NCBI GenBank assembly: GCA_934561515.1
Contig: CAKTGM010000006.1
Coordinates: 1-64,000, forward strand
Direction of reading: 5' to 3'
DNA length: 64,000 nucleotides
Origin: an uncultured Oscillospiraceae bacterium
Lineage (GTDB): Bacteria; Bacillota; Clostridia; Oscillospirales; Oscillospiraceae
A program made the position numbers and the translations under genes. Below the pieces are notes generated by a model. The model saw only the letters and a list, made by a program, of their open reading frames with translations. It searched no databases and was not told the origin of the DNA. This document shows, piece by piece, positions 17,930 through 26,762 of the stretch. How positions within the stretch are numbered: position 1 is the first letter of the stretch; the number at the start of each line of letters is the position of its first letter.

Positions 17930-17958
17930 ATTATACGGTTTTTTGACCACAATAGCAA
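17930..17958 (-). promoter_or_regulatory. Sigma-A promoter of parE
   Basis: On the minus strand TTGCTA (17958-17953), a 17-nt spacer and a perfect TATAAT (17935-17930). Confidence 0.7.
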
Positions 17959-18086
17959 GTGCGCGGCGGAAAAATTCATGTTTTGCGTCAATATGCGTTT
18001 TTCGCCGGGAATTATTACGCGAATGCGTCGCTTTCCGTCGAAGCATAATAAAGGGTCAACCGGCGGAAGAGACTGCAAGCACAAAG

Positions 18087-18116
18087 TTATTCACAGTTTC
18101 CACAGAGTTTTCCACA
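18087..18116 (+). other. Cluster of three DnaA-box-like 9-mers
   Basis: TTATTCACA (18087-18095), GTTTCCACA (18096-18104) and TTTTCCACA (18108-18116) are tandem, same-strand, near matches to TTATCCACA. They lie in the 402-nt gap between parE and spoVAC, which otherwise holds only the parE promoter and the spoVAC terminator. No dnaA or dnaN is in the window. Confidence 0.5.
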
Positions 18117-18234
18117 CCGTTATGTCAACAGAATATTCGTGAATGAAACAGCCCTTGACGATTCTCCCGCTTTTGCGCGCGGAAAGGGGCGGCGCGGGGC
18201 TTTTCGTCAATTTGCCCCCTGCAAGGAGGCGGCG

Positions 18235-18270
18235 AAAAAAGGGAAAAGAGCGCCGCCGCGCTCTTTTCCC
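18235..18270 (-). terminator. Terminator of spoVAC
   Basis: A 13-bp perfect stem (18241-18253 with 18258-18270, loop of four) begins right at the spoVAC stop. On the minus strand it is followed by T6. Confidence 0.85.
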
Positions 18271-18705
18271 TTACAGCAGCATCAGAACGACGCCGTAGAC
18301 GACGCTTGCAAGCGTGCCGAAGACGATGACCGGCCCTGCGACGACGAACATTTTTGCCGCCATGCCGGTGATGAGGCCCTCGCTTTTAAAGTCGATGGCG
18401 GGGGAGACGACGGAGTTTGCAAAGCCCGTGATGGGCACGAGCGTGCCGGCGCCGGCAAAGCGCGCGATGGAGTTGTAGCGGTTGAGCCCCGTGAGAAGCG
18501 CGGAGAGGAAGATGAGTACGATCGAGGCTGCGCTGCCCGCGTCGCCTTTTTCTAGCCCCAGGGCGAGAAAACCGTTCTGGATGAGCTGCCCGAGCGCGCA
18601 GATCGCCCCGCCCGTGAGAAAGGCGAGGGAGGTGTCCTTCACGATGGGAGAGTGGGGCGCGATGCTTTTGAGGTATGCGCTGTATTCCTGCGGTGTCATG
18701 TCCAT
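18271..18705 (-). CDS. spoVAC: Stage V sporulation protein AC
   Basis: SpoVAC is a membrane protein of the forespore SpoVA channel that takes dipicolinic acid into the spore and releases it at germination. This 144-aa protein has four or five hydrophobic segments and the family block PITGFANSVVSPAIDFKSEG. AGGAGG precedes ATG 18705 by 7 nt. It is a lone gene here, with no spoVAD or spoVAEB next to it. It is the clearest sign in the window that the organism forms spores. SpoVAEB is the nearest alternative, but the length fits AC. Confidence 0.88.
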   Translation of the reverse strand: MDMTPQEYSAYLKSIAPHSPIVKDTSLAFLTGGAICALGQLIQNGFLALGLEKGDAGSAASIVLIFLSALLTGLNRYNSIARFAGAGTLVPITGFANSVVSPAIDFKSEGLITGMAAKMFVVAGPVIVFGTLASVVYGVVLMLL

Positions 18706-18779
18706 AAAGCTGCCTCCTTTTTTTGTGATAGTCTGCGCAAAAGGCGGGCAGACTATCCGCGCAGGGAAATTTTGCCATC

Positions 18780-18807
18780 TTGCGCGCGGCGCGATCTGTG
18801 TTACAAT
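18780..18807 (+). promoter_or_regulatory. Sigma-A promoter of hemW
   Basis: TTGCGC (18780-18785), a 16-nt spacer and TACAAT (18802-18807), 41 nt upstream of hemW. Confidence 0.55.
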
Positions 18808-18848
18808 AGGGCGGAAAATAAGAAAAGAAGAGGAAGGGGGCGGAGCGC

Positions 18849-19967
18849 ATGAAACCGCTCGGACTTTACATCCACATCCCGTTCTGCAAAGCCAAGTGCA
18901 TTTACTGCGACTTTTACTCTCTGCCGCGCGCGGAGGAGCAGATGGACGCCTATGCCGCCGCGCTGCGGCGCGACATCGCGCAGAGGGCGGAGGCGGCGGG
19001 CGCTTACACGGTCGATACGGTCTACTTCGGCGGCGGCACGCCGAGCTATCTGGGCGATCAGCGGCTGGCGGCGATCTTAGAGACGGTCTTCGCGCACTAT
19101 CATGTCTCGGCGGACGCCGAGATCACGACCGAGGCAAACCCCGACAGCGCGCGCGAGGAGCGGCCGCTGCGGCATCTGAGGGAGGCGGGCTTTAACCGCA
19201 TCTCGCTCGGGATGCAGTCCGCGTGCGACGAAGAGCTGCGGCGCATCGGGCGCGTGCACACGCATGAGGAAACGATCGCCGCCGTCAGAGCCGCCCGCGC
19301 GGCGGGCTTTGACAACGTGAGCCTCGATCTCATCTACGGTCTTCCCGGGCAGACGAGTATGCGCTGGGAGGAAAACCTGCGCGCGGCCATCGCCCTTGCG
19401 CCCGAGCACCTTTCCTGCTACGGACTCAAGGTGGAGGAGGGAACGCCGCTTTACGAGAAGAGAAGTGCCATGCATCTTCCCGATGACGATGTGCAGGCGG
19501 AGGAATACCTCGCGACGGTCGACGCGCTCGCGCGCGCGGGCTACCGGCAGTATGAGATCTCCAACTTCGCCCGCCCCGGACGCGAATCGCGCCACAACAT
19601 CAAATACTGGACGATGCAGGAGTACCTCGGCTTCGGGCCGGGCGCGCACTCGGACTTCGGCGGCAGGCGCTTCGCCTGTGCGCGCGACCTTGGCGCGTAT
19701 CTTGCGGGAAAGGCGCTTTTGAGCGAGTCCTATTGCCCGCCGGAGCGAGAGAGAGAGGAAGAGCGCGTCATGCTCGCGCTGCGAACGGCGGCAGGCCTTG
19801 ACCTCACGGCGCTCAAGGAGGATACGGCGCAGGCCGGGGCAGTGCTCGAAGAGTGCGCGCGCCACGGCCTTGCCCGGAAGGAGGGCGGGCGCTGGCGGCT
19901 CACGCCGCAGGGCTTTCTCGTGTCGAACGCCGTCATCGTGCGGCTGCTCGAGGCGCTTGCGCTGTGA
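18849..19967 (+). CDS. hemW: HemW-type radical SAM protein (putative heme chaperone)
   Basis: This 372-aa protein was long annotated as oxygen-independent coproporphyrinogen III oxidase but belongs to the HemW group. The radical SAM cluster motif is CKAKCIYC (Cys13, Cys17, Cys20), preceded by GLYIHIPF. The SAM-binding GGGTPS follows near residue 62, and a HemN C-terminal domain fills the last third. The CxxxCxxC lacks the extra cysteine and extended N-terminus of true HemN. HemW proteins bind heme; a heme-delivery role in this anaerobe is inferred from the family. It has its own promoter and starts the long plus-strand run. Confidence 0.93.
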   Translation: MKPLGLYIHIPFCKAKCIYCDFYSLPRAEEQMDAYAAALRRDIAQRAEAAGAYTVDTVYFGGGTPSYLGDQRLAAILETVFAHYHVSADAEITTEANPDSAREERPLRHLREAGFNRISLGMQSACDEELRRIGRVHTHEETIAAVRAARAAGFDNVSLDLIYGLPGQTSMRWEENLRAAIALAPEHLSCYGLKVEEGTPLYEKRSAMHLPDDDVQAEEYLATVDALARAGYRQYEISNFARPGRESRHNIKYWTMQEYLGFGPGAHSDFGGRRFACARDLGAYLAGKALLSESYCPPEREREEERVMLALRTAAGLDLTALKEDTAQAGAVLEECARHGLARKEGGRWRLTPQGFLVSNAVIVRLLEALAL

Positions 19968-20009
19968 AAAAAGAAGGGGAAATGGAACTTTTTTCCGCCT
20001 TTCTGCGTC

Positions 20010-20038
20010 TTTACTTATGGCAGTGTGTCTGCTATACT
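20010..20038 (+). promoter_or_regulatory. Sigma-A promoter of the SLH glycosidase gene
   Basis: TTTACT (20010-20015), a 17-nt spacer and TATACT (20033-20038), 60 nt upstream of the GTG start. Confidence 0.6.
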
Positions 20039-20098
20039 GTGAAACTGTATTATGTATACCGATCCATCAGAGAAGCATTTTGATCAAGGAGGCAAATC

Positions 20099-23029
20099 GT
20101 GAGATCCATCATCCGTAAATTTCTCTCGCTGTCGCTTGCGGTCGTGATCGCGGCGGCGCCGCTGACGGCGCTTGCGTCGGAGGCCCTCGGCGACGATCTG
20201 GCTGCGTCGTCCACCACGGTGAACGAGCGCACCGCGCTCAACGCCGGTACATTCTGGAGCAATACCTACTCCGATCTCCGGCAGGAGAACTATGTGGTCT
20301 ACTCGCCCAATATGCGCGTGAAGCCCATCGTGACGGGCGGCGACTATACAACGCATCTCACCACCGTCTCGGCCGCCGCGCAGAAGCTTGAAGCGCGCGG
20401 CTACCGCGTGGTGGCAGGCGTGAACGGCGACTACTACGACACCGCGACGGGCATTCCCCTCGGCAGCATGATGACCGAGGGCGTGCTGCGCAACGCCTCG
20501 AGCGAGTATTACGCCATCGGCTTTCGTGACGACGGCAGCACGGTGATGGGCAAGCCCTCGCTTCGCATCACGGCGCAGTCCGACTTCGGCCGCAGCCTGA
20601 CGGTCACGGCCTTCAACTATGTGCGCCAGAGCACGTTCGGCATCTATCTCTACGATTCGACCTTCAACGCCCGTGCCACGACCGGCACGAGCGAGGAGGG
20701 CGTGGACGTTGTCTGCTCGGTGCTCGGCGGCTCGCTCTCCCTCGGCGGCAGCCTGCTGTTACAGGTAGAGCGCGTCATCGAGGGCGCGAAGGATACCCCC
20801 GTGGGGGCGGGGCAGTATGTGCTCTCCTCCAATGTAAAGTCCGGGGCCTATGCCGACCAGCTGCGCGCGCTCCAGCCGGGCGAGCGCCTGAGCGTGAGCG
20901 TGAGCGCAAGCGGCAGCGAGTGGAGCGGCGTGACGAACATGATCGGCGCGCTCTACCAGCTTGTCGAAAACGGTCAGGTCTGCGGAGGTCTTGCCGCCGG
21001 CGCGGCGCCGCGCACGGCCATCGGCTTAAAGCCCGACGGCTCGCTCGTGCTCTACACCATCGACGGCCGCCAGAGCGGCTATTCCATCGGCGCGACGCTG
21101 ACGCAGGTCGCCCAGCGCATGGCGGAGCTCGGATGCGTGACGGCGATGAGCCTGGACGGCGGAGGCTCGACCGCTATGGTTGCGACCCGGCCCGACAGCA
21201 TGAGCGCGACGCTCGTCGACAAGCCCTCGGGCGGCAAGGAGCGCGCGGTGACGAACCACATCTTCCTTGTGGCGGACGGCCGGCCGAGCAATATGGTGGG
21301 GCACGTGTATCTTGAAAGCGAAAGCACGCGCGTGCTGCCCGGCGCGCAGGTGAAGCTCACCGCGGCGGCGCTCGACACGAACTATATCCCCATGACGAAT
21401 TCCAATGTCTCCCTGCGCGCGGACAAGGGGACGATCAACGGCGATGTCCTGACCGCGCCCGCCTCCGGCACGGTGACGGTGTACGCGAGCGTCGGCGGCG
21501 CGAGCGCGCAGACGAAGATCGACGTCATCACCCAGCCTGACAGCATCGCCGTGCAGCAGGGCGGCAAGGCGGTAAAGTCCATCACGCTCAGCGCCGGCGA
21601 GAAGGCGGAGCTTTCCGCCTCGGCGATGTATCGCCACCTTCCGGTGCTGGGGGATAACAAGGGCTTTGTCTGGAGCGTTCAGGGCGGCGTCGGCACGATC
21701 GAAAACGGCGTCTTCACGGCGTCGGGCAGCATCGGCAGCGGCAGCGTGACGGTGAGCCTCGGCACGATGTCGGTCACCATCCCGGTGACGGTGACGGCGC
21801 GTGCACTGCGCACGCTCGACGGCTTTGAGAGCGAATTTGCAACGGTGACCGGCACGCGCGCAATGCTTACGCGCAGCACCGACCTCACGCGCGTGCACAA
21901 CGGCAGAGCCTCGGCGCGCCTTGACTACGCCACCGGCAGCGCCGGCAGCGCAAGCATCGGCTTCAACTACGCCATCCCCTCGAACTACGCCCAGCTCAAC
22001 CTCTGGGTCTGGGGCGACGCGAGCGGCGCGCAGCTCATGCTGACGACGGACGCGGGCTATGTGGATCTCGGCACGCTGAGCTTTACGGGCTGGAAGCTCC
22101 TGACGGCGCAGCTCGGCACGGCGACAAGCGTGACGGGGCTGACGGTCTCCTCCGCAAGCGACATCATCAGCGCGCTCTACCTCGACCAGCTCGTGCTGTC
22201 CTACGGCGGGCTGACCGATACGGCCGCGCCGGTCATTTCGCTCAAGTATGACGCGCTCGGCGGCAGCGTGAGCGGCACGGTAAGCGACGCGATCGACGGC
22301 GCATCCATCCCCACCATCCGCGTGAGCTACGACGGCAAGAGCTATGCATCCTACACCTATGACCAGTCGAGCGGCGCGCTGAGCATCACCCTCCCCGCCT
22401 CTGACGGCGCGCAGCACCGCGTGAACGTGGTGGCGGGCGATGCGAGCGGCAACCTCAGCCGCTCGGGCGTGAACGTCGGCCCGGCAAGCACCGTGCCCGC
22501 CTTCAACGACATGGCCGACCACTGGGCGAACGACGCGGTGGCCTTCCTCAAGCGCAGCGGTATTTCCAACGGCTCTGACGGCAATTTCCTGCCGGATACG
22601 AACATCAGCCGTCAGGAATTCGCGGTCCTGCTCGCGCGCTATCTCGGCGCTTCGCAGGACGATCCCTCCGTGCAGCTTCCCTTTGCCGATGCAAGCGCCA
22701 TCGCCCCTTGGGCGCTGAGCGGCGCGAAGGCGATGTACGCCCTCGGCATCATCAAGGGCAGCGACGACGGCACGGGCAAGCTCTACTTCAATCCCACGGC
22801 CAACGTGAGCCGTCAGGAGGCGGTGACGATGCTCGGCCGCCTGAGTGAAAAGGGCTACGCGCAGGGCGCGCTGAGCTTTACCGACAGCGCCGCCATCCAG
22901 CCGTGGTCTTCCGAGTATGTCGGCGCGCTGAGCGCGATGGGCATCCTCGCGGGCTATGACGACGGCTCCTTCCGCCCCAACGCGCCGATGACGCGCGCAC
23001 AGGTGGCAACGGTGCTCTATAAGTTCTGA
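20099..23029 (+). CDS. Secreted phosphodiester glycosidase-domain protein with three SLH repeats
   Basis: This 976-aa surface protein has a signal peptide (about residues 1-27), then a NAGPA/DUF2233-type phosphodiester glycosidase domain (about 70-400) with NGDYYDTATGIPLG, APRTAIG and SLDGGGSTAM. Ig-like and carbohydrate-binding-like beta-rich stretches follow (about 400-790), then three SLH repeats (about 801-976) that would bind secondary cell-wall polymer. Family enzymes hydrolyse alpha-GlcNAc-1-phosphodiesters; a wall polymer could be the substrate. The start is GTG 20099, six nt after AAGGAGG. It has its own promoter and terminator. Confidence 0.9.
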   Translation: MRSIIRKFLSLSLAVVIAAAPLTALASEALGDDLAASSTTVNERTALNAGTFWSNTYSDLRQENYVVYSPNMRVKPIVTGGDYTTHLTTVSAAAQKLEARGYRVVAGVNGDYYDTATGIPLGSMMTEGVLRNASSEYYAIGFRDDGSTVMGKPSLRITAQSDFGRSLTVTAFNYVRQSTFGIYLYDSTFNARATTGTSEEGVDVVCSVLGGSLSLGGSLLLQVERVIEGAKDTPVGAGQYVLSSNVKSGAYADQLRALQPGERLSVSVSASGSEWSGVTNMIGALYQLVENGQVCGGLAAGAAPRTAIGLKPDGSLVLYTIDGRQSGYSIGATLTQVAQRMAELGCVTAMSLDGGGSTAMVATRPDSMSATLVDKPSGGKERAVTNHIFLVADGRPSNMVGHVYLESESTRVLPGAQVKLTAAALDTNYIPMTNSNVSLRADKGTINGDVLTAPASGTVTVYASVGGASAQTKIDVITQPDSIAVQQGGKAVKSITLSAGEKAELSASAMYRHLPVLGDNKGFVWSVQGGVGTIENGVFTASGSIGSGSVTVSLGTMSVTIPVTVTARALRTLDGFESEFATVTGTRAMLTRSTDLTRVHNGRASARLDYATGSAGSASIGFNYAIPSNYAQLNLWVWGDASGAQLMLTTDAGYVDLGTLSFTGWKLLTAQLGTATSVTGLTVSSASDIISALYLDQLVLSYGGLTDTAAPVISLKYDALGGSVSGTVSDAIDGASIPTIRVSYDGKSYASYTYDQSSGALSITLPASDGAQHRVNVVAGDASGNLSRSGVNVGPASTVPAFNDMADHWANDAVAFLKRSGISNGSDGNFLPDTNISRQEFAVLLARYLGASQDDPSVQLPFADASAIAPWALSGAKAMYALGIIKGSDDGTGKLYFNPTANVSRQEAVTMLGRLSEKGYAQGALSFTDSAAIQPWSSEYVGALSAMGILAGYDDGSFRPNAPMTRAQVATVLYKF

Positions 23030-23035
23030 TACAAA

Positions 23036-23069
23036 AAAGGAGAGCGGCGAGCGCCGCTCTCCTTTTTTT
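23036..23069 (+). terminator. Terminator of the SLH glycosidase gene
   Basis: GGAGAGCGGC (23039-23048) pairs with GCCGCTCTCC (23053-23062) around a 4-nt loop, followed by T7. Confidence 0.9.
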
Positions 23070-23198
23070 GCGCTGCGGCGGCAAAGCGCGCGGCAGGGGG
23101 CTTTTTTGCAGGAATTTCATAAAAGGGACTACCTTTTTCATTTGCCGCGTGATATGATACCTTAGAATAGGCATCGGAGGCGAAGGGAGCGTGAGCGC

Positions 23199-24521
23199 AT
23201 GAGGAAAACAATGGCGGCGCTGGTGCTGTGCGTGCTGGCGCTGGCGCTTTCGGGCTGCATCTTTACCGCGCCGGAGGCAACGCTTTACCGCCTGCCGAAG
23301 CTCGCGGGCGAATATGAGTCGCTCGAAGCGCGCATCGACGCGCTGCTCGCCATGGGCGGGGAGTACGCCGCGCCGACCTCGGGCAGCAACCTGCAAAGCG
23401 TGCAGATGATCGACCTTGACAGCGACGGCGAGGAAGAGGCCGTGGCGTTCTTCCGCTTTCCGAACGACAAAAAGCCGATGAAGATCTACATCTTCAAGGC
23501 AAAGGGCGACAGCTACGAGCAGTACGCCTGCATCGAGGGGACTTCGACCCTCATCTACAGCGTGAACTATGCAGACCTTGACGGCGACGGGCGGCGGGAG
23601 ATCCTCGTCGGCTACCGCAGCAGCTCGGATGTGCAGGGCCTCTCCATCTATCCGACGACGGCGGGCTCGCCAGAGGCGCTGCTCATCACGGGCTATTCGC
23701 GCTATGCAAATATCGACATGAACGGCGACGGCAAGCAGGAGCTGCTCATCATTTGCAGCGACACGGAGAGCGCCGGCCGCGTGGACTATTACGACTGGAC
23801 GGACGGCACGCTCGCCATGCGCTATTCGATGCGCCTCTCGTTCCCCGTGGCAGAGGTGCGGCGCCTGACGGCCGGCAAGCTGGCGGGCGGGGAGAACGCC
23901 CTTTTCGTCACGGGCGTAACGGCGGATAACCTCACGGTGACGGACGTGCTGGCGCTGCGCAGCGGACTGCTGCAAAACGCGGCCCTCGGGCCGGAGGGCG
24001 ACCGTCTGCCGGAGGGCGCGGCCTTCCTGGGCCTCTTCCCGCGCGATGAAAACGGCGACGGCGTGACCGAAGTGCCCGAGGCGCGCGAGATGCAGCGCTT
24101 TGATGAAGAAGGCGAGATGCAGTACTATGTCGTCTGGCGGCAGTACGGCGCGGACGGCACGGCGGCGGACGTGCAGAGCTGCTACCACAACGTAGAGGAC
24201 GGCTGGAACCTGGAGCTGCCGGAGGAGTGGGGCAAGGCAAAGCTCGCCGCCGAGCGCACGGTCGGCGCGGAGGAGACGGCGGTCTCCTTCTACCGCGTGG
24301 GCGCGCGCGGCACGCGGGAGCGCCTGCTGACGATCTGCCGCCTGACGGGCAGTATGAGAGAGGAGCTTGCCGATTTCGGCGATCGCTTCACGCTGACGCG
24401 GCAGGTCGAGGCGGTATACGCCGCGGAGATCGGCGAAACATGGAACGTGCAGCTCACGGAGCAGTCGCTCCGCGACCGATTCTCGCTCATCATGGCTGAG
24501 TGGACGATGGGCGACAACTGA
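23199..24521 (+). CDS. Lipoprotein with FG-GAP/VCBS-like calcium-binding repeats
   Basis: This 440-aa protein has a signal peptide and lipobox LSGC (Cys20). Three Asp/Asn-rich loops, DLDSDGEEE (about 70), DLDGDGRRE (about 126) and DMNGDGKQE (about 170), look like calcium-binding turns of FG-GAP/VCBS beta-propeller repeats. It stands 13 nt upstream of a response regulator gene and is followed by a histidine kinase gene, so all three probably form one operon. A sensor-accessory or cell-surface role for that two-component system is inference. I do not recognise a more specific family. Confidence 0.8.
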   Translation: MRKTMAALVLCVLALALSGCIFTAPEATLYRLPKLAGEYESLEARIDALLAMGGEYAAPTSGSNLQSVQMIDLDSDGEEEAVAFFRFPNDKKPMKIYIFKAKGDSYEQYACIEGTSTLIYSVNYADLDGDGRREILVGYRSSSDVQGLSIYPTTAGSPEALLITGYSRYANIDMNGDGKQELLIICSDTESAGRVDYYDWTDGTLAMRYSMRLSFPVAEVRRLTAGKLAGGENALFVTGVTADNLTVTDVLALRSGLLQNAALGPEGDRLPEGAAFLGLFPRDENGDGVTEVPEAREMQRFDEEGEMQYYVVWRQYGADGTAADVQSCYHNVEDGWNLELPEEWGKAKLAAERTVGAEETAVSFYRVGARGTRERLLTICRLTGSMREELADFGDRFTLTRQVEAVYAAEIGETWNVQLTEQSLRDRFSLIMAEWTMGDN

Positions 24522-24534
24522 GAGGAGGCTGGAT

Positions 24535-25224
24535 ATGAAAAAAGTGCTGGTGCTGGAGGACGAAGCCAGTATCCGTAGTTTTATCGTCATCAATTTGCAG
24601 CGCGCGGGCTACGAGGTCGTAGAGGCCGAGTGCGGCGAGGAAGCACTGCAAAAATTGCAGGACAATCCCGACACGCGCGTCTGCCTGCTCGATATCATGC
24701 TGCCGGATATTGACGGGTTCGAGGTATGCAGGCGCATCCGGCTGTCAAACGCGCAGATCGGCATCATCATGCTCACGGCGCGCGCACAGGAGATGGACAA
24801 GGTGACAGGGCTTATGACCGGCGCGGACGACTATGTGACCAAGCCCTTTTCCCCCGCCGAGCTCACAGCGCGCGTGGACGCGCTGCTGCGGCGCACGGGG
24901 GAGAGCGCGCCGAATGCGCGCTCGGGCGAGCTCTACCAGCCGCCGTTCCTGCTGAATATGACCAACCGCACGCTCGAGAAAAACGGCGAGCGCGTGAAGC
25001 TGACGCAGCTTGAATACTCCATTATGAAGCTCTTTATGGAAAACCGCGGCAAGGCGCTTGCCCGCGAGGAGATCCTCGACGCGGTGTGGGGCAAGGGGTA
25101 TTTCGGCGAGCTGAAGATCGTGGACGTAAACGTGCGCCGCCTTCGCATCAAGATCGAGGACGACGCGCAGGAGCCGAAGTATATCTCTACCGTGTGGGGC
25201 TTCGGCTATAAATGGACAGTGTGA
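24535..25224 (+). CDS. OmpR/PhoB-family response regulator
   Basis: This 229-aa DNA-binding regulator has a receiver domain (about residues 1-118) with acidic pocket EDE (9-11), phosphoacceptor Asp53 in LLDIMLPD, and the conserved Lys in TKPFSP (about 102). A winged-helix trans_reg_C domain (about 130-227) ends in RRLRIKIEDD...YISTVWGFGYKW. It overlaps the reading frame of the kinase gene downstream and is probably its partner. GAGGAGG precedes ATG 24535. Target genes cannot be told from sequence. Confidence 0.95.
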   Translation: MKKVLVLEDEASIRSFIVINLQRAGYEVVEAECGEEALQKLQDNPDTRVCLLDIMLPDIDGFEVCRRIRLSNAQIGIIMLTARAQEMDKVTGLMTGADDYVTKPFSPAELTARVDALLRRTGESAPNARSGELYQPPFLLNMTNRTLEKNGERVKLTQLEYSIMKLFMENRGKALAREEILDAVWGKGYFGELKIVDVNVRRLRIKIEDDAQEPKYISTVWGFGYKWTV

Positions 25225-25256
25225 GCGCGGGAAAGGACGAAAAGGAGGGGAGCGCC

Positions 25257-26693
25257 GTGCCGGAAAACAGAAAAGGCTTTGCCGCGGCGCTGCACATCCG
25301 CGGCCTGCGCCAGCGCTGGCTCTTGAGCGCCACGCTGCCCATCCTGCTGCTGCTGGTGCTGGCGGTGTCAATGTTCAGCGTCGGCGTGCAGGAATATTAC
25401 TATAGCGCCATGCGCTCGGGGCTTGAAAGCCGGGCGCGCATCGCGGCGGAGACCTTCTCCAATTACGGTGTGAAGAGCTACAGCGAGTATTACCGCCTTG
25501 CCTCGTACTCTGCCGAGACCTTTGAGGAAAAGGACACGATCGAGCTGCAATTCATCAACACGAACGGGCGCGTGCAGGTCTCGTCCTACGGCCTTACGGC
25601 GGGGACGCTCCCCGGCACGAGCGACATTGACGCGGCCGTGGGCGGGAGCATGGCGTCCTATCAGGGGCGCGACCCGCAGACGGGGGAGAATATCCTCGCG
25701 GTGTCCTACCCGCTGTACTTCAACTACCGCGTGGTGGGCGTGCTGCGGTATGTGACGTCGCTGCGCGAGGCGCAGCACCGGGTGCTGATGGATTCGCTGC
25801 TCGCAGCGGCGGCGGCGCTCGGCTGCATGGTGCTCATCGCCGCCTCAAACGCCATTTTCATCAACAACGTCGTCGAGCCCGTGGCGGTGGTGAGCGACGC
25901 GGCGCGGCGCATCTCGGGCGGGAGCTACGGCATCCGCATCGAAAACCGCTACCGCGACGAGCTGGGCGAGCTTGTGGACAACATCAACGATATGTCGATG
26001 AAGATCAGCCAGAGCGAGAAGATCCAGCAGGAGTTCATCTCGTCGGTCTCCCACGAGCTGCGAACGCCGCTCACGGCCATCAACGGCTGGGCCGAGACGC
26101 TTTCCGCCGATCCCGGCGCGAACATCGAGCAGACCAAGCGGGGACTTGGCATCATCGTGAAGGAGTCGCGGCGACTGACGTCGATGGTCGAGGAGCTGCT
26201 TGAATTTACGAAGATGCAGGACGGGCGCTTCACGCTGCGCGTGGAGAGCGTGGACCTTGCCGGCGAGCTGGAGGACGCGGTGTATACCTATTTTGAGCTC
26301 TTCCGGCAGGAGGGTATCGAGGTGAGCTACAAAGGCCCCGAGGAGGATATCCCGCCCCTTGTGGCCGACAGCGAGCGCATGAAGCAGGTCTTCTGCAACG
26401 TGCTCGACAATGCCGCCAAGCACGGCGGCAGCGGCAAGCGCATCGACGTGAGCGCCGCGCGCGAGGAAGGAAGCTTTGTCATCCGCGTGCGCGACTACGG
26501 CCCCGGCGTGCCGGAGGCGGAGCTTCCGTTCGTCAAGCAGAAGTTCTACAAGGGTTCGTCAAAGGCGCGCGGCAGCGGCATCGGCCTTGCCGTGTGCGAC
26601 GAGATCGTGCGCCTGCACGGCGGCACGTTCGACATCGCCAACGCCGACGGCGGCGGTGCGGTCGTGACGATCACACTGCCGTTCCAGCAATAA
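25257..26693 (+). CDS. Membrane sensor histidine kinase
   Basis: This 478-aa kinase has two membrane helices (about residues 21-42 and 177-200) flanking an extracytoplasmic sensor of about 135 residues, then a HAMP linker, a HisKA domain with VSHELRTPL (His266), and an HATPase domain with the N box NVLDNAAKHG and G boxes DYGPGVP and GSGIGLAV. I chose GTG 25257 because AAGGAGGGG lies 6 nt before it. An ATG at 25212 inside the regulator gene would add 15 residues but lacks such a site. It is the likely partner of the adjacent response regulator. Confidence 0.93.
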   Translation: MPENRKGFAAALHIRGLRQRWLLSATLPILLLLVLAVSMFSVGVQEYYYSAMRSGLESRARIAAETFSNYGVKSYSEYYRLASYSAETFEEKDTIELQFINTNGRVQVSSYGLTAGTLPGTSDIDAAVGGSMASYQGRDPQTGENILAVSYPLYFNYRVVGVLRYVTSLREAQHRVLMDSLLAAAAALGCMVLIAASNAIFINNVVEPVAVVSDAARRISGGSYGIRIENRYRDELGELVDNINDMSMKISQSEKIQQEFISSVSHELRTPLTAINGWAETLSADPGANIEQTKRGLGIIVKESRRLTSMVEELLEFTKMQDGRFTLRVESVDLAGELEDAVYTYFELFRQEGIEVSYKGPEEDIPPLVADSERMKQVFCNVLDNAAKHGGSGKRIDVSAAREEGSFVIRVRDYGPGVPEAELPFVKQKFYKGSSKARGSGIGLAVCDEIVRLHGGTFDIANADGGGAVVTITLPFQQ

Positions 26694-26707
26694 AAATAGA
26701 ACGGGTG

Positions 26708-26736
26708 TTGCATTTTTGGAACGCCCGTGGTATGAT
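26708..26736 (+). promoter_or_regulatory. Sigma-A promoter upstream of yqhQ-prmC
   Basis: TTGCAT (26708-26713), a 17-nt spacer and TATGAT (26731-26736), 26 nt upstream of the yqhQ start. Confidence 0.65.
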
Positions 26737-26762
26737 ATCGCATAGAAAAAGGAGAACCATTC

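Noticed and set aside
21026..22522. 498-codon minus-strand frame inside the SLH glycosidase gene
   Set aside because: It is a shadow of a protein with signal peptide, catalytic motifs and SLH repeats on the other strand.
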